Shown here: in pieces, positions 35,712 to 45,768 of the stretch
Numbering within the stretch: the first letter of the stretch is position 1
How the letters are laid out: each line of letters begins with the position of its first letter
The notes under the pieces: model-generated
What the model saw: only the letters and a program-made list of their open reading frames with translations
The model's database searches: none
Told to the model about the DNA's origin: nothing
Program-made: the position numbers and the translations under genes
From: Saussurea involucrata
Lineage: Eukaryota > Streptophyta > Magnoliopsida > Asterales > Asteraceae
Length of the DNA: 64,000 bases
Assembly: GCA_033807775.1 (NCBI GenBank)
Contig: CM066312.1
Coordinates: 24,401,696-24,465,695, forward strand
Direction of reading: 5' to 3'

Positions 35712-37220
35712 TTGACGATCACTCTATTAGGTATTATTTTTGATATCTTTCATCTATTTTTTTGTGTGTTTAATTTTTTTCAGGATTTTATCAAAATGTA
35801 TCATATAGAGAAAGAGAGAAAATGGACTCTTCTTGAAGCTAAGGATGAGATCAAGCGCCTTGATTGTTTGGTTTCTAAATACATGAAATATTCTGATGAA
35901 GAGGCAATGAAAAACATAAAGCTCAAGTCTGAAAAAGCTTCATTAGAAGACAAAGTCTCTTCTCTTGAGTCCGAACTGAAATTTTTGAATGACAAGATTG
36001 TAGTGCTTGAAGTCACTCAAGAGAAAAATAAGACATTTGAGATTTCAACTCATCAAGATAACATGAAGGAGCTTCAAGGGAGTATAAAGACAATGGAGGA
36101 AGAATATGCTGATTTGAAGAGACATATTTTAGACATTTCTTCTTCAAATGAAAATTTTATTTTTAAAGAACAAAATGTTTTACTTACTAAAAGAATTACT
36201 GATCTTGAAGTATATATTGCAGGTCTTGAAACAAAGAAAGACAAAGACAACTCAAGTCTGCACGATCAAATCGAGAAACTTCAAGAGAAAGTAACAACTC
36301 TTCAAAAAGAAAATGCTGATCTGAAGAGCATTGAAGACAAGAGAGAGAAGATTCTTAAAGAAAAGGAAGTAATTGAACGTAATTGTATAAAACTTTCAAA
36401 ACAAGTTTCTGACTTTGAGAAAGTTTTATTTCTTGAAAAGGAGAAGTTGGAGAAGGTAAGGGTCGAGTATGAAAAAGAAAAGAAAAGCTTTGAAGCGAAG
36501 AATGCAAAACTGTCAAAGAAAATTTCTGATCTTCATAAGGACTTAGAAAAGGAAAGACAAGAGCTAGATAAAGAAAGTCAAGAGCTAGAAAAGATGAAGA
36601 AAGCTGACTTTCAGGCTAGGTGCGTTAAAGATGACTTTTCTAAAGAAAGGAAGATATTTCGGCAGGAAATTCATAAATTGACAATGAATTTGGCTGCATT
36701 ATCGACTGACATCATGAAAGAGAAGAGGGTCAAGTCTAATATTCAGAAGAAGCTTGATTTGGTGACCAAGGAACGGAATGACTTATCTTACAAAGTGAAG
36801 TCATTTAACAAATCCAAATGCTATTCAGAATGTCTGATTCGTCCTTCTAATCTATTCTATGATCACTCGGTGGATAATTCTTCCAAGTATCAATATGCTG
36901 ATCTTCCTTTATATAAGAAAGTTAACATGCAATGGAGAGTAAAAGGTACGTCAACTGAAAAAGGTGAGCCAAAATCATCTGTTCCCAACAAGAACACTAA
37001 TCTGAAAGCTAAATCTTTTGCTAATCCTGATTCATTCTATTCCGCAAATCATTTAATCAGGTTAGCACAAAAGAATTTTTGTTGTTCTTATTGTGGTACT
37101 AATGATTTTATTAAAAATGAGAGTGTTCAATATTGGTATGGTACTTATCATTTTCCTTCCTATAGAGCTCCACTTAACAAGCCAGGACCCAAGACACGTT
37201 GGGTACCAAAATCTACTTAA
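35712..37220 (+). CDS. Coiled-coil Gag-like protein of element H (open frame)
   Basis: The longest unbroken copy of the family: 502 residues if counted from 35712. The ATG at 35796 (MYHIEKERKWT) is the better start, because homology to G resumes there. Residues from ~35 to ~360 form a long coiled coil. Then come the MQWRVKGT block, CCSYCGTNDFIKNE, QYWYGTY, and the end WVPKST. Relative to G, the first ~17 codons (ATG at 35657) are cut off by an insertion at about 35708-35813, and a block containing the KKKLSERE motif is missing. The protein could still be made from 35796. By analogy it would bind or package element RNA, which is inference. Confidence 0.7.
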   Translation: MTITLLGIIFDIFHLFFCVFNFFQDFIKMYHIEKERKWTLLEAKDEIKRLDCLVSKYMKYSDEEAMKNIKLKSEKASLEDKVSSLESELKFLNDKIVVLEVTQEKNKTFEISTHQDNMKELQGSIKTMEEEYADLKRHILDISSSNENFIFKEQNVLLTKRITDLEVYIAGLETKKDKDNSSLHDQIEKLQEKVTTLQKENADLKSIEDKREKILKEKEVIERNCIKLSKQVSDFEKVLFLEKEKLEKVRVEYEKEKKSFEAKNAKLSKKISDLHKDLEKERQELDKESQELEKMKKADFQARCVKDDFSKERKIFRQEIHKLTMNLAALSTDIMKEKRVKSNIQKKLDLVTKERNDLSYKVKSFNKSKCYSECLIRPSNLFYDHSVDNSSKYQYADLPLYKKVNMQWRVKGTSTEKGEPKSSVPNKNTNLKAKSFANPDSFYSANHLIRLAQKNFCCSYCGTNDFIKNESVQYWYGTYHFPSYRAPLNKPGPKTRWVPKST

Positions 37221-37954
37221 TCTGTTTTTGCAGATTTAGAAGCAAAGCGTTGAACTCTCGGAAGAAGATTACTTGTACCATTAAGGGGGAGTAAAGAGAC
37301 ATTGGCTTTTGAACATATCAGTTCAAAACCCGTGCTTCAACGACAATGGTTTCTAAACATATCAGTTTAGGACCCGCACTTAAAAGAGATTTTGGTTTCT
37401 GAATACATCAATTAAGGACCCGTGCTTCAATGTTTTTGGCTTTTGAACATATCAGTTCAAAACCCGTACTTCAAAGACTAAGACTTCTAAACAAATCAGT
37501 TTAGAACTCACACTTCTCAGGTGATATCTTTAACTGTTACATCTTTCTGTTTCAAGGAACGTGGTAAAAGGTAACATTGGATTATATTTTGTTTCTACCA
37601 CTTTGAAAACTTGAATCTTTACAAATTTAATTCAATGAGATAAAATTTTCAATTTTCATTCAATGAATTAAATGTGTGCTAAAAGATGATTTTACAAGTA
37701 TTTTTGTATTATCTGAGTTAGATTTGTTTCAACTTTCACCTCTGAAATAAATCGAAAGGTCAGCAAAACATGAATGAAATTATGCTGAATGCTCAAAGTT
37801 ATGTGAATCTGGACTTATATAGAATATAATGATCAAAAAGCCTATATGTCAGAATGATGGATGGAAATGAAAATATGGGCAAAGCACTATGTTTTAGAAC
37901 CAAGTGATTGAGATAAAATTGTTGCACTATCATTTAGTTTGAAAGTTTGTGCCT

Positions 37955-38366
37955 GTGGCCTTTCTGGTTTGGGAGAGTAAGTCCTAAGGGGTGCTCGACA
38001 CCTAGTCCCTAAGATCAACTGGTCTGGGATCGGCTGACCCAAATCCTGCAATAGAACCAGATAGAAAGCCATGTTCTACTGGTACAAATGGGTTTAAGAT
38101 ATATCGATGTGGCCTTTCTGGTTTGGGAAATTAAGTTCTAAGGGGTGCTCGACACCTAGCACCTAAGGCCAACTGGTCTGGGATCTGCTAACCCAAATCC
38201 TGCTATAGAACCAGATAGAAAGTCATGTTTAACGGTGTATCTTATTCTTACTAAACTTTTTGATCAAAAGATGCCAATGAGCATAAAATCAAAAGATGCC
38301 AATGTGCACAAATCAAAAGACGCCAATGAGCACAAAAGAAAAGATGCCAATGAGCACACATCTCTT
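37955..38366. repeat. Tandem repeats in the H 3' region
   Basis: Two ~154-bp units (each with GGGGTGCTCGACACC) are followed by four short units containing AAAGATGCCAATG. This is the reverse-complement equivalent of 26686-27095 in G. Confidence 0.75.
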
Positions 38367-38901
38367 GAAACTTGGGAAAATACAAAGTCGCGATAAACCC
38401 GTAAATTTGTGAAATTCTGATTTTGGACAAATAGTGTGACTTGAGCAAAGTATTCTTACATGTTTTAGAATTGCATATGCTTGAAGCTAATCATATTTCC
38501 CATGCTAGCACACCAAATATATTTAATAAAGGGGTTGAAACTGAACATTTTTAACTTGATATACAATGATGACTTGTTCTTGAATCCAAACACATGCATT
38601 TGATTTCATTTGATTGAAAAATCTGCTAAATTTCATTAAGTTGAATTTCTTTTGTAAAGTTATCAAATGATCAAATGTTTGTAGTTATAAAATGAAATTC
38701 AATGAATTTTATTTTCCTTGTGTAAATTTGTTTTAAAATTTGTGCTACAATTTCAAATACTGTACGTTATTGAAATATATGCATACTTTCAGGGGGAGAA
38801 AACAAATTGCTCCAGAATTCTTACTTTGAGGGGGAGCAAGGTTATTCTCTAAGGAGGAGATTGTTAGAAATACTCAAAGACACGACTGAAATTGAAAATG
38901 G

Positions 38902-38944
38902 TTTTCGATGATTATGATGCTCACCGTCATCGAAAAAGGGGGAG
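38902..38944 (+). other. Hairpin abutting a G-rich tract in element H
   Basis: TTTTCGATGA and TCATCGAAAA pair perfectly around a 15-base loop, and AGGGGGAG follows at once. G has the same hairpin (26112-26146). F has TTTTGATGA/TCATCAAAA (41310-41342), with one base pair lost from both arms together. Confidence 0.7.
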
Positions 38945-39551
38945 AAAAGTTTAATTTCAATTTCATGACAAAGTGTTTTCAAATCAAAGATATTTCATGT
39001 CAAAGAGCTTTCAAGTCAAAGATTCGTGAACAAAGACTGAAGATCAGGGGGAGAAGGATCATGTGAAGTCTAAATGTTGCTGAATTTGGTTATCTTAGTT
39101 CTGAGTGGTTCTCGGAATGCGCTTACACCGAATTTGGTTATCTTAGTTCTGAGTGGTTCTCGGAATGCGCTTACACCTAAAAGTTCAACAATGTGGATGG
39201 TTTCACATCTTTCTGATCCAAACTCTAATCGTTTCTGATTTATCTTGTTCCGAATTGATGGTTCTATATAAAGATATGAAATCCATGTTCAAGACTTGAA
39301 GACAATCTGTTGAAGATTGTATTGAAGAAGGTTGATTTTTCAAAGAAAAAGACAATGACTTTTCATGTTTGTCTGAAGATTCTTCAAAGCTGAGTTCTTA
39401 AAGAGTGTCAAAGCATATAGTTCGCGGTGAACTAGTGGAGATAAAGCTATTTGAAGATGGTTTGATAGAGTGTCTGTTTGAGAAGATTGACTTTACAAAG
39501 AGCTGAAGACTGCTGTCATATTTTTTAAATCTTGAATCCAAAGGGGGAGAT

Positions 39552-39807
39552 TGTTAGAGCATTGTTGTATTCAAGATTTACTGTAAAGTCAATGTACTGT
39601 ATTAGTTGCTAGTGCCTTTATACCTTGTATGTTATGGGTATAAATAGGCATGTCTAGTTCTTAGCTAGATGGAGAATCTAGATCCCTTTAGAAACCTCTT
39701 GATCATTTTGTCATTTACACTTTAGAGTTCAATATATGGATGACAAGTTCTCTCTAGATTCTCTCTCTACATCATTCTTGATTTCTTGCTAGATTTGGGA
39801 TTTCACA
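39552..39807 (+). repeat. 3' LTR of element H (256 bp)
   Basis: Same length as the 5' copy, with about two differences. TATAAATA at 39639-39646. Confidence 0.85.
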
Positions 39808-39812
39808 ACTTC

Positions 39813-42061
39813 TCTAATTCAAACAGATTTCATAATTTTAGAAGTGTGATTATAAATGTTTTTCATATATATATACATATATATCTCGGATTATCATAAC
39901 ATCATTTCTGACCGTGTGTTTCCAAAGATTAATACTTGTGTATTATCTTTTCTATACTTTCAAGTATTCATACACACCGGTTCAGCTTCATATTGACTTT
40001 GTTATTACCATGTCTCAAAACGAAACAAATTTTTCGATGGTAATACTCCCGTTTGTATTTCAAGGTTTGTTGAGCATCATATATTTTTTTAGCGTATTAC
40101 TTAAACGTTTCATTCAAAGATTGTTTATATTTGTTCATATAAACAAATTTCAATTCTTTGATACCCTATCCTTTTATGATCATCAATCATAATATTTGAT
40201 CTGATTGATACATTGTCAGATTCTCAAACAAGTTTTTCGAATTCGTTTCATTCATTCATTATCCTTGTTTTGAGAATTCTTCATCGTTCAAATGCTCAAA
40301 TACTGAGGAGCATACATTCTGATGACAATGTCATTTAAATGCTGAAGTTTATTTGTTCAAGCTAAAATGTTGAACAACACAAATCATTTTAGGACAATTT
40401 CATGGGATCAGTGTGAGATATTAAACAACTTCTATGGATTCACGTTAACCAGTGTTTCCTACCCAAGAAGTTATCCTTGAGTGATTGAGGGGTGAGGGGT
40501 CTACATCAAAGAGTGGGGGAGATTACTCATCCGGTTGAGTATCTCATTGTGCTGAGGTAAAATGTAAATGAGTGTTTAGGTAGAAGTGAGCGGATTAAAA
40601 ACAGAAAGAGGGTGTGAGAACAGAGTTAAAAGAATAAGAGAACTTTGCACCATCCATTTTCTGAGCCGGGAAGCCACATTACTGATTGGTTCACATTCTT
40701 TGGTGACCATCATTGAAACAGGCAGTCAGCCCATGCCAACTCTTGCATTTAACCCACCAGCTACTCATTTCTTTCTTAACAAAGGAATGTTTCATTTTAC
40801 TTGGGGACGCAACATATAATCTATCTGATCTTCACTCGGAAGGTTTGGATATTGAAAAAGAAGGATGTTTGCCCCACCTTCGCTCTTCATTCATGCACAT
40901 TGAGTCTGTGGAAAATTGTTGTTGTCTCAACAGTTTACACAATTTGAGCCTATATTATTCAAGCATATGTTGCTTTATTCTTTCTAACACAAGCACGTAC
41001 ACACAAGGAATATTTTTTCTTGTCATAACGTTCATAGAATTTCCTTTGTGATTTTCGATGATTGAATGGAAGCCCTGGGGGAGTGAACATCAAAAAGCTC
41101 CTTTATAAAGTACATCCGTTATACTAAGTGGCTCCGTGCTACTTACAGGCATTTTAACTGATTCATCCGTTGTTTCAGGGTTACCACTCTCTATTTATCT
41201 GAATTTGAAAAGATTCGGATAAATATCTTTCAGAATTGACGGTTTATCAGATAAAAATAAGGAGAATGTTACTTGAGGTGAACAAAGTGCGTGTTGAAAT
41301 TGATGAAGGTTTTGATGATCATGATGCTCACAGTCATCAAAAAGGGGGAGAAATATTATAATGAAGAACAGGGGGGAAATTATACCCTGAAGAAAAGGAA
41401 GTTTTGTCAACGACAGATTAAGGGGGAGAAATGATTTGTCAAAGTCAAGAAGACATTCTGAGACGTTTCAAGAGAGTTCGTTGTTCGAAAGACAATTTCA
41501 TGGTCAAAGAAGATGAAGATACAAAGTTCAAGAAATCATTCAAAATTTGAGTTCAAAGCTTCAAAGATTTCAAAGCTTCAAAGTTCAAAGCTTCAATGTT
41601 TTTCAAAGCTTCAAAGTTCAAAGCTACAAAGTTCAAAGATGCAAAAATCTGAAATTCATGTTCAAGACTTGAAGATAATTTGTTGAAGATTGTATTGAAG
41701 AAAATTGACTTTACATTGTAAAAGACAAAGATTTTTTCGGATCACTTATATATGGATTCGGATTGCTCAAAGTTGAAGATTTCGGATCATGTGAAGTTTG
41801 AAGTGCTTTTGAATATGGTTATCTTAGATCTGAGAGACTCGGATTATGCTTACACCTAAATGTTCAAAACTGTGAAAGCTGATCAAATATAAGAGTTTGA
41901 AGACTATCAAAGTATCAAAGTTCAACATGAACTTGTGAAGATTCAACTGTTTGAAGAGTGTCAAAGCTTCAACGTTCAAAGCGGTCAAAGTTAAAGTTTT
42001 GAAGATCAAGAGCTGAAGACTGCTGTCATATTTTTTAAATCTTGAATCCAAAGGGGGAGAT
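39813..42061 (+). other. Element F 3' region, remainder, and PPT
   Basis: No convincing gene; ORFs here are short and lack homology. G-rich tracts occur near 40515, 41077, 41343, 41423 and 42051 (the PPT next to the LTR). The hairpin at 41310-41342 precedes the third. CTTCAAAG-type direct repeats lie at 41560-41640. Confidence 0.6.
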
Positions 42062-42328
42062 TTTTAGAGAATTATTGTATTCAAGATGTACTGTAAAGTC
42101 AATGTTCTGTAATAGTTTATACTGTATTGTAAATGCCTTTATACCTTGTATGTTATGGGTATAAATAGGCATGTCTAGTTCATTTAACTAGTAACAATCT
42201 ACAACTTAGAGAAACACTTCATGCTTATGTCATTTTGTACTCATATGTTCAATATATGGATGACACATTTGCTCTCTAGATTCTCTCTATACTTGTTCAT
42301 ATTACATTGCTAAATCTTGGTTTTATCA
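42062..42328 (+). repeat. Right LTR of element F (267 bp)
   Basis: It starts TTTTAGAGAATT (the initial TG is mutated) and ends GGTTTTATCA, followed by CGGTA. It matches 25200-25462 plus 31100-31103 in length. Confidence 0.8.
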
Positions 42329-42333
42329 CGGTA

Positions 42334-43028
42334 ACACCCAGAAAACCGATTAATCTGGTTACTATTCATTAAGAATACTATTCATCTGAAAACACTATAC
42401 ATCCGGAAACACTATTCATCCGGATTCACTATTCATCCAAAAACACTATTCATCCGGTAAACATACCTGTTCTCGATGATTTGCTTCATATTTCAATCAA
42501 ATCTTTAACATCAATTCTTTTAAATACACAACTAAGTCTATGAAACCATTATCATTCAACTTATCAATTTTGGAGATATGTAAATGCATAATTCAACAGA
42601 GGAGATGAACTCACCTTAAAAATTAAACTCAGAGTCGGTAAGAAGTAAAAATCAATCAGGAATCTGATTTCAATCCTTTTTTCACCAAATAATTCAATAA
42701 CCTAATTGGAAAGTGGATTAATTTGTGACTACAATTTCTTAAGGAACTGAATTGGAGAAATCAATTGGATTTGCTTACCGAACGAAATCGATATTCACTA
42801 TCTCTGCTTGAAACTGACTTCAAATGACAACAAATAAGTCTCATTTTGATTCCTTTCTAATATATATATATCTCAAAATTCACTTTTAGCCCAAAAATAT
42901 GTGGTCAATTGCACTTCCGGCCCTTCGTTAACTCTTTAGAACATATCGACTTAAATAACGTACTCAATCATTTTAAACGCCCTTCTAAAATAAACGTGCA
43001 ATTATTAATGAATTTTCGAGATGTTACA
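42334..43028 (-). repeat. Gypsy E 3' LTR, right segment
   Basis: It resumes after the F target duplication and ends GAGATGTTACA. CATCCGG..CACTATTCATC units are repeated at about 42370-42450. It contains no gene. Confidence 0.7.
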
Positions 43029-43070
43029 AATCTCTACAACTTGAAAATGATTTCGTCATCGAAATCGAAA
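43029..43070 (-). other. Gypsy E PPT and hairpin
   Basis: A decayed polypurine tract lies next to the LTR. GATTTCG and CGAAATC pair around TCAT at 43049-43066, four bases past the pol stop. Confidence 0.6.
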
Positions 43071-44468
43071 CTATACAAACAAGTGAGGATATCTATTCTT
43101 CATATCCTCTTCTACTTCCCAGGTTACATTGGCACCTCTATGATGTTTCCATTGTACTTTGACCATGATAACATCCTTATGTCTTAATTTCTTAGTCGTT
43201 CTTTCCAAAATTGCTCTCGGTTCCTCAATACAACGAATTTTTTCATCCACTTTTATTTCAGAAAGTGGTATAACATTTTCCTCTTCTGCTACGCATCTCC
43301 GAAGATAGCAAACATGGAAGGTATTATGGATTCCTTCCAATTCAGGTGGAGGCTCTAACTGATAAGCTTGGAGTCCTACTCTATTGGTTATTGTGAAAGG
43401 TCCAAGAAAACGAGGACTCAGTTTTTCATGCTTCCCAAATCTTATTATACCCTTCCACAGGGATACTTTTAACATTACCCGCTCCCTAACTTGAAATTCT
43501 TTAGGTCTCGTTTTCTGATCGGCGTAACTCTTTTGTCGATCTTGAGCCGCCTTCAAGTGTTTCCGCATCTTCTTAACTTTATCAGCCGTTTGTTGCACAA
43601 TTTCGGGACCAGCAAAGCTTTAAAAGGTTTATCAGCCGTTTATCAGCCGTTTGTTGCACAATATCGGAGTCCTACATTTTCTGCCATACAAAGCTTTGAA
43701 AGGTGCCCTTCCGATACTAGAATGATAACTATTATTATACGCAAACTCCACTAAAGGTAAATGTGTATCCCAGTTACCTCCAAAATCAATTACACAAGAT
43801 CTTAGCATGTCTTCCAGAGTCTGAATTGTTCTTTCAATTTGCCCGTCCGTTTGTGGGTGATATGTTGTACCCAACTCTTCTTGTAGTGACTGCCAAAATA
43901 TTGAAGTAAATCAACTATCACGATCTGATACTATAGACACAGGTATGCCATGTCTTGATACCACTTCATCAATGTATAACTTTGCTAGCTTATCTATTGG
44001 TGAGGCTTCTTTCATTGGTAAGAAGTGAGCACTTTTAGTTATACGATCCACGATTACCCAAATGGTATTGTTACCTTTTAACGTCTTTGGTAACTTATTC
44101 ACAAAATACATGGTAATCTTATCCCACATCCATTCAGGAATTTCCAAAGATTGTAGGCTTCTATAAGGTCGTTGATGTTAAGCCTTTACCAACGAACACG
44201 TCACACATTTCTATACACATTGTGCCACATCTAGCTTCATAGACGGCCACCAATAATGTAGCTTTAAATCTCTATACGTCTTAGTACTTCCAGGATGCAT
44301 AGAATATTTGGACTTGTGGGCGTCTTCAAGAAGTAACTCCCGATTTCCTCCAATCTTTGGTACCCATATACGTCCTTGAAAGAGTTTGAATCCTCGACTA
44401 TCTTCAGTTAACTGAAGATGTTGCTTAACCATAATTTCACTCTTAAGATTTTCTCCTAATAAAGCTTC
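43071..44468 (-). pseudogene. Gypsy E integrase and chromodomain (broken)
   Basis: Four segments (44468-44211, 44147-43911, 43874-43632, 43598-43071) give the H-H-C-C region (HKSKYSMHPG), the integrase core with VSDRDS and QIERTIQTLEDML, the PRFLGPFTI module, and a full chromodomain core (VMVKVQWKHHRGANVTW). Stops and frame changes separate them. A local triplication of ATCAGCCGTTT (43586-43645) disrupts the junction near 43610. Copia I cuts the gene at 44468. Confidence 0.8.
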
Positions 44469-44655
44469 TGTTGGTCCCGAAGGGGTTATACAAGTTTGTA
44501 GAAGGGGGGGGGGGGGGGGGGGTGAATACAAACACACATTTTTATCTTTATAAATTGTTTATTGATATATATCAAACAATTTACAGTTTTTTGCGGAACA
44601 AGATTAAGTTAAAAACATAACCTAAACAAACTATGAGAATACACACAGATTTCTT

Positions 44656-45240
44656 TGTCACACCCCGCTAAAGCGGAAACACGGGATGTGCAGCTCAAGT
44701 TCCATAGCAAGAGTTACAGGATTACACCAACCATCAAAATACATTCAAAAGTTTACAACATTTCCTTTTACAAACGTTTTACGAAAAAGGGAAATGAACG
44801 TAATCAACAGATAACATAGAAAGCTTCAACACGTGTAGCCTTCCTAAGTTCCAACCTTAAGGACGCTCACCTGAAAAACATGTCAATGAAAAGTTCAACT
44901 AATGCACTAGTTGGTGAGATCACAGGTTTAATGAGTACAACATTGCTTATCATAGCAAAATAGTTTAAATCCGCACAAGTGGATAAGGCAACCGGTTGTG
45001 AAAAATACTTGCTCATGGAAATAGTATGTATTATGTTTAAGTAGTGAGCCCGTTACCCGACCTATATGACAGCCGCCCCAACGCATGTTCTATCGTCAAC
45101 AATGCGCACAAACAACAATAATTATGCACTCAAACAAGCGCGACTTGTGAGTGGGGTGTCAACCAAATATCGCTATCCATAATTACCAACGGCGCACACT
45201 CGTGAGTTAAACGGGTAACGTAGAGTCAATTGGGGACTTA
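44656..45240. repeat. Possible gypsy LTR fragment inside the Copia I LTR
   Basis: TGTCACACCCCGC followed by GCGGAAACACGGG, and later CACCTGAAAAACATGTC, resemble the start of a different gypsy LTR family. I could not find its other end or a target duplication. It may simply be part of the Copia I LTR. Confidence 0.35.
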
Positions 45241-45390
45241 CGTACGATAGAGAAAAGCTCAAAAACTTACAACATGCGTAACCTATACATACCATAGAGC
45301 ATAAAAGAGTATAACAAAGGTCAATGACATACAACCAATGAGCTGCTGCCACGTGTAAAGTGTAAACTGCCATGCATTAAATGCATGCAG

Positions 45391-45398
45391 TATATAAG
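45391..45398 (+). promoter_or_regulatory. TATA box of the Copia I LTR
   Basis: TATATAAG about 290 bp before the LTR end, matching the position and sequence of the Copia A TATA box. Confidence 0.55.
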
Positions 45399-45688
45399 AA
45401 GAAGAACTCACTTCATTTTGAAGTAACTTGCTAACTCTGGACAAGTTCATCCTTCTTATCTTGAGATAGGTTATTATTAGTAATTTCCTTCTCTTTCTTA
45501 GTGCAAGAAACTTAGTGTTCCAACTTGTTTAGATTTAGGTTTATCCTTAATCTTCTTTCCGCAACAAGCTGTAAATTGTTAATGATTTATCAATAAACAA
45601 TTTAGAAAAGTAAAATCTGTGTGTTTGTATTCAACCCCCCCCCCCCCCCCCCTTCTACAAACTTGTATAGCCCTTCGGGACCAACAAG

Positions 45689-45700
45689 TGGTATCAGAGC
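45689..45700 (+). other. Primer-binding site of Copia I
   Basis: TGGTATCAGAGC, two bases after the LTR, complementary to initiator tRNA-Met. Confidence 0.9.
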
Positions 45701-45768
45701 GGATTTGTTTAATCTCATAAACAAGATCTGATCTATACTAAGATTTCTCTTCCTTGCTATTTCTGAAA

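Larger units (their letters stand above)
37221..39551 (+). other. Long 3' non-coding region of element H
   Basis: No supported gene. AGGGGGAG tracts occur at 37284-37291, 38791-38798, 38829-38836, 38937-38944, 39046-39053 and 39542-39549 (the last is the PPT). A perfect 10-bp hairpin (38902-38911 with 38927-38936) touches the fourth. Tandem repeats at 37955-38366 match those of G. A ~56-bp stretch is duplicated at 39074-39180. Confidence 0.7.
34254..39807 (+). mobile_element. Element H: pol-less Gag-like LTR element, near-complete
   Basis: A 5,554-bp element with 256-bp LTRs at both ends, a perfect ACTTC duplication (34249-34253, 39808-39812), a tRNA-Met primer site, a 31-bp repeat leader, one long ORF and a 2.3-kb 3' region ending in AAAGGGGGAGAT. 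About two differences are seen between the LTRs, so it is recent. The organisation mirrors G. Confidence 0.85.
25200..42328 (+). mobile_element. Element F: pol-less Gag-like LTR element, host of G and H
   Basis: The 267-bp LTRs are 25200-25462 plus 31100-31103 (left, split by G) and 42062-42328 (right). The element is flanked by perfect CGGTA duplications (25195-25199, 42329-42333). Without G and H it is about 5.9 kb. It carries a mutated primer site (TTGGTATCATAGC, 31105-31117), a 31-bp repeat leader, a degenerate coiled-coil ORF and a long 3' region with G-rich tracts. By eye the LTRs differ at about a dozen positions and the first TG of the right LTR is lost, so F is older than G and H, as nesting requires. 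Confidence 0.8.
24269..44468 (-). mobile_element. Gypsy E: chromovirus 3' part, split by element F and cut by Copia I
   Basis: The 3' LTR lies at 24269-25199 plus 42334-43028 and pol at 43029-44468, all on the minus strand. Element F (25200-42328) sits inside the LTR with TSD CGGTA. The remaining pol, gag and 5' LTR are displaced beyond the window by Copia I (44469 onward). It is a close relative of Gypsy C by LTR layout and pol sequence. The 5 bp before the LTR are CTAGA. Confidence 0.75.
44469..45686 (+). repeat. 5' LTR of Copia I (1218 bp, possibly with an insertion)
   Basis: It begins TGTTGGTCCCGAAGGGG and ends CCCTTCGGGACCAACA. The first ~165 bp and the last ~165 bp are inverted copies of each other, including a G run (44505-44521) facing a C run (45637-45652). 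TATATAAG at 45391-45398 is the probable promoter core. Confidence 0.75.

Noticed and set aside
35731..35783. Intron-like interval in element H (GTATTATTTT...TTTTTTTCAG)
   Set aside because: At 53 nt it is too short for a typical plant intron, and splicing leaves a stop shortly after the junction.
40586..41051. Two small ORFs in the F 3' region as possible host genes
   Set aside because: They have no homology, no conserved start context and no counterpart in G or H.
44505..44521. G run as a sequencing or assembly error
   Set aside because: A matching C run exists at the opposite LTR end in the correct inverted position, so the tract is real, although its exact length may be unreliable.
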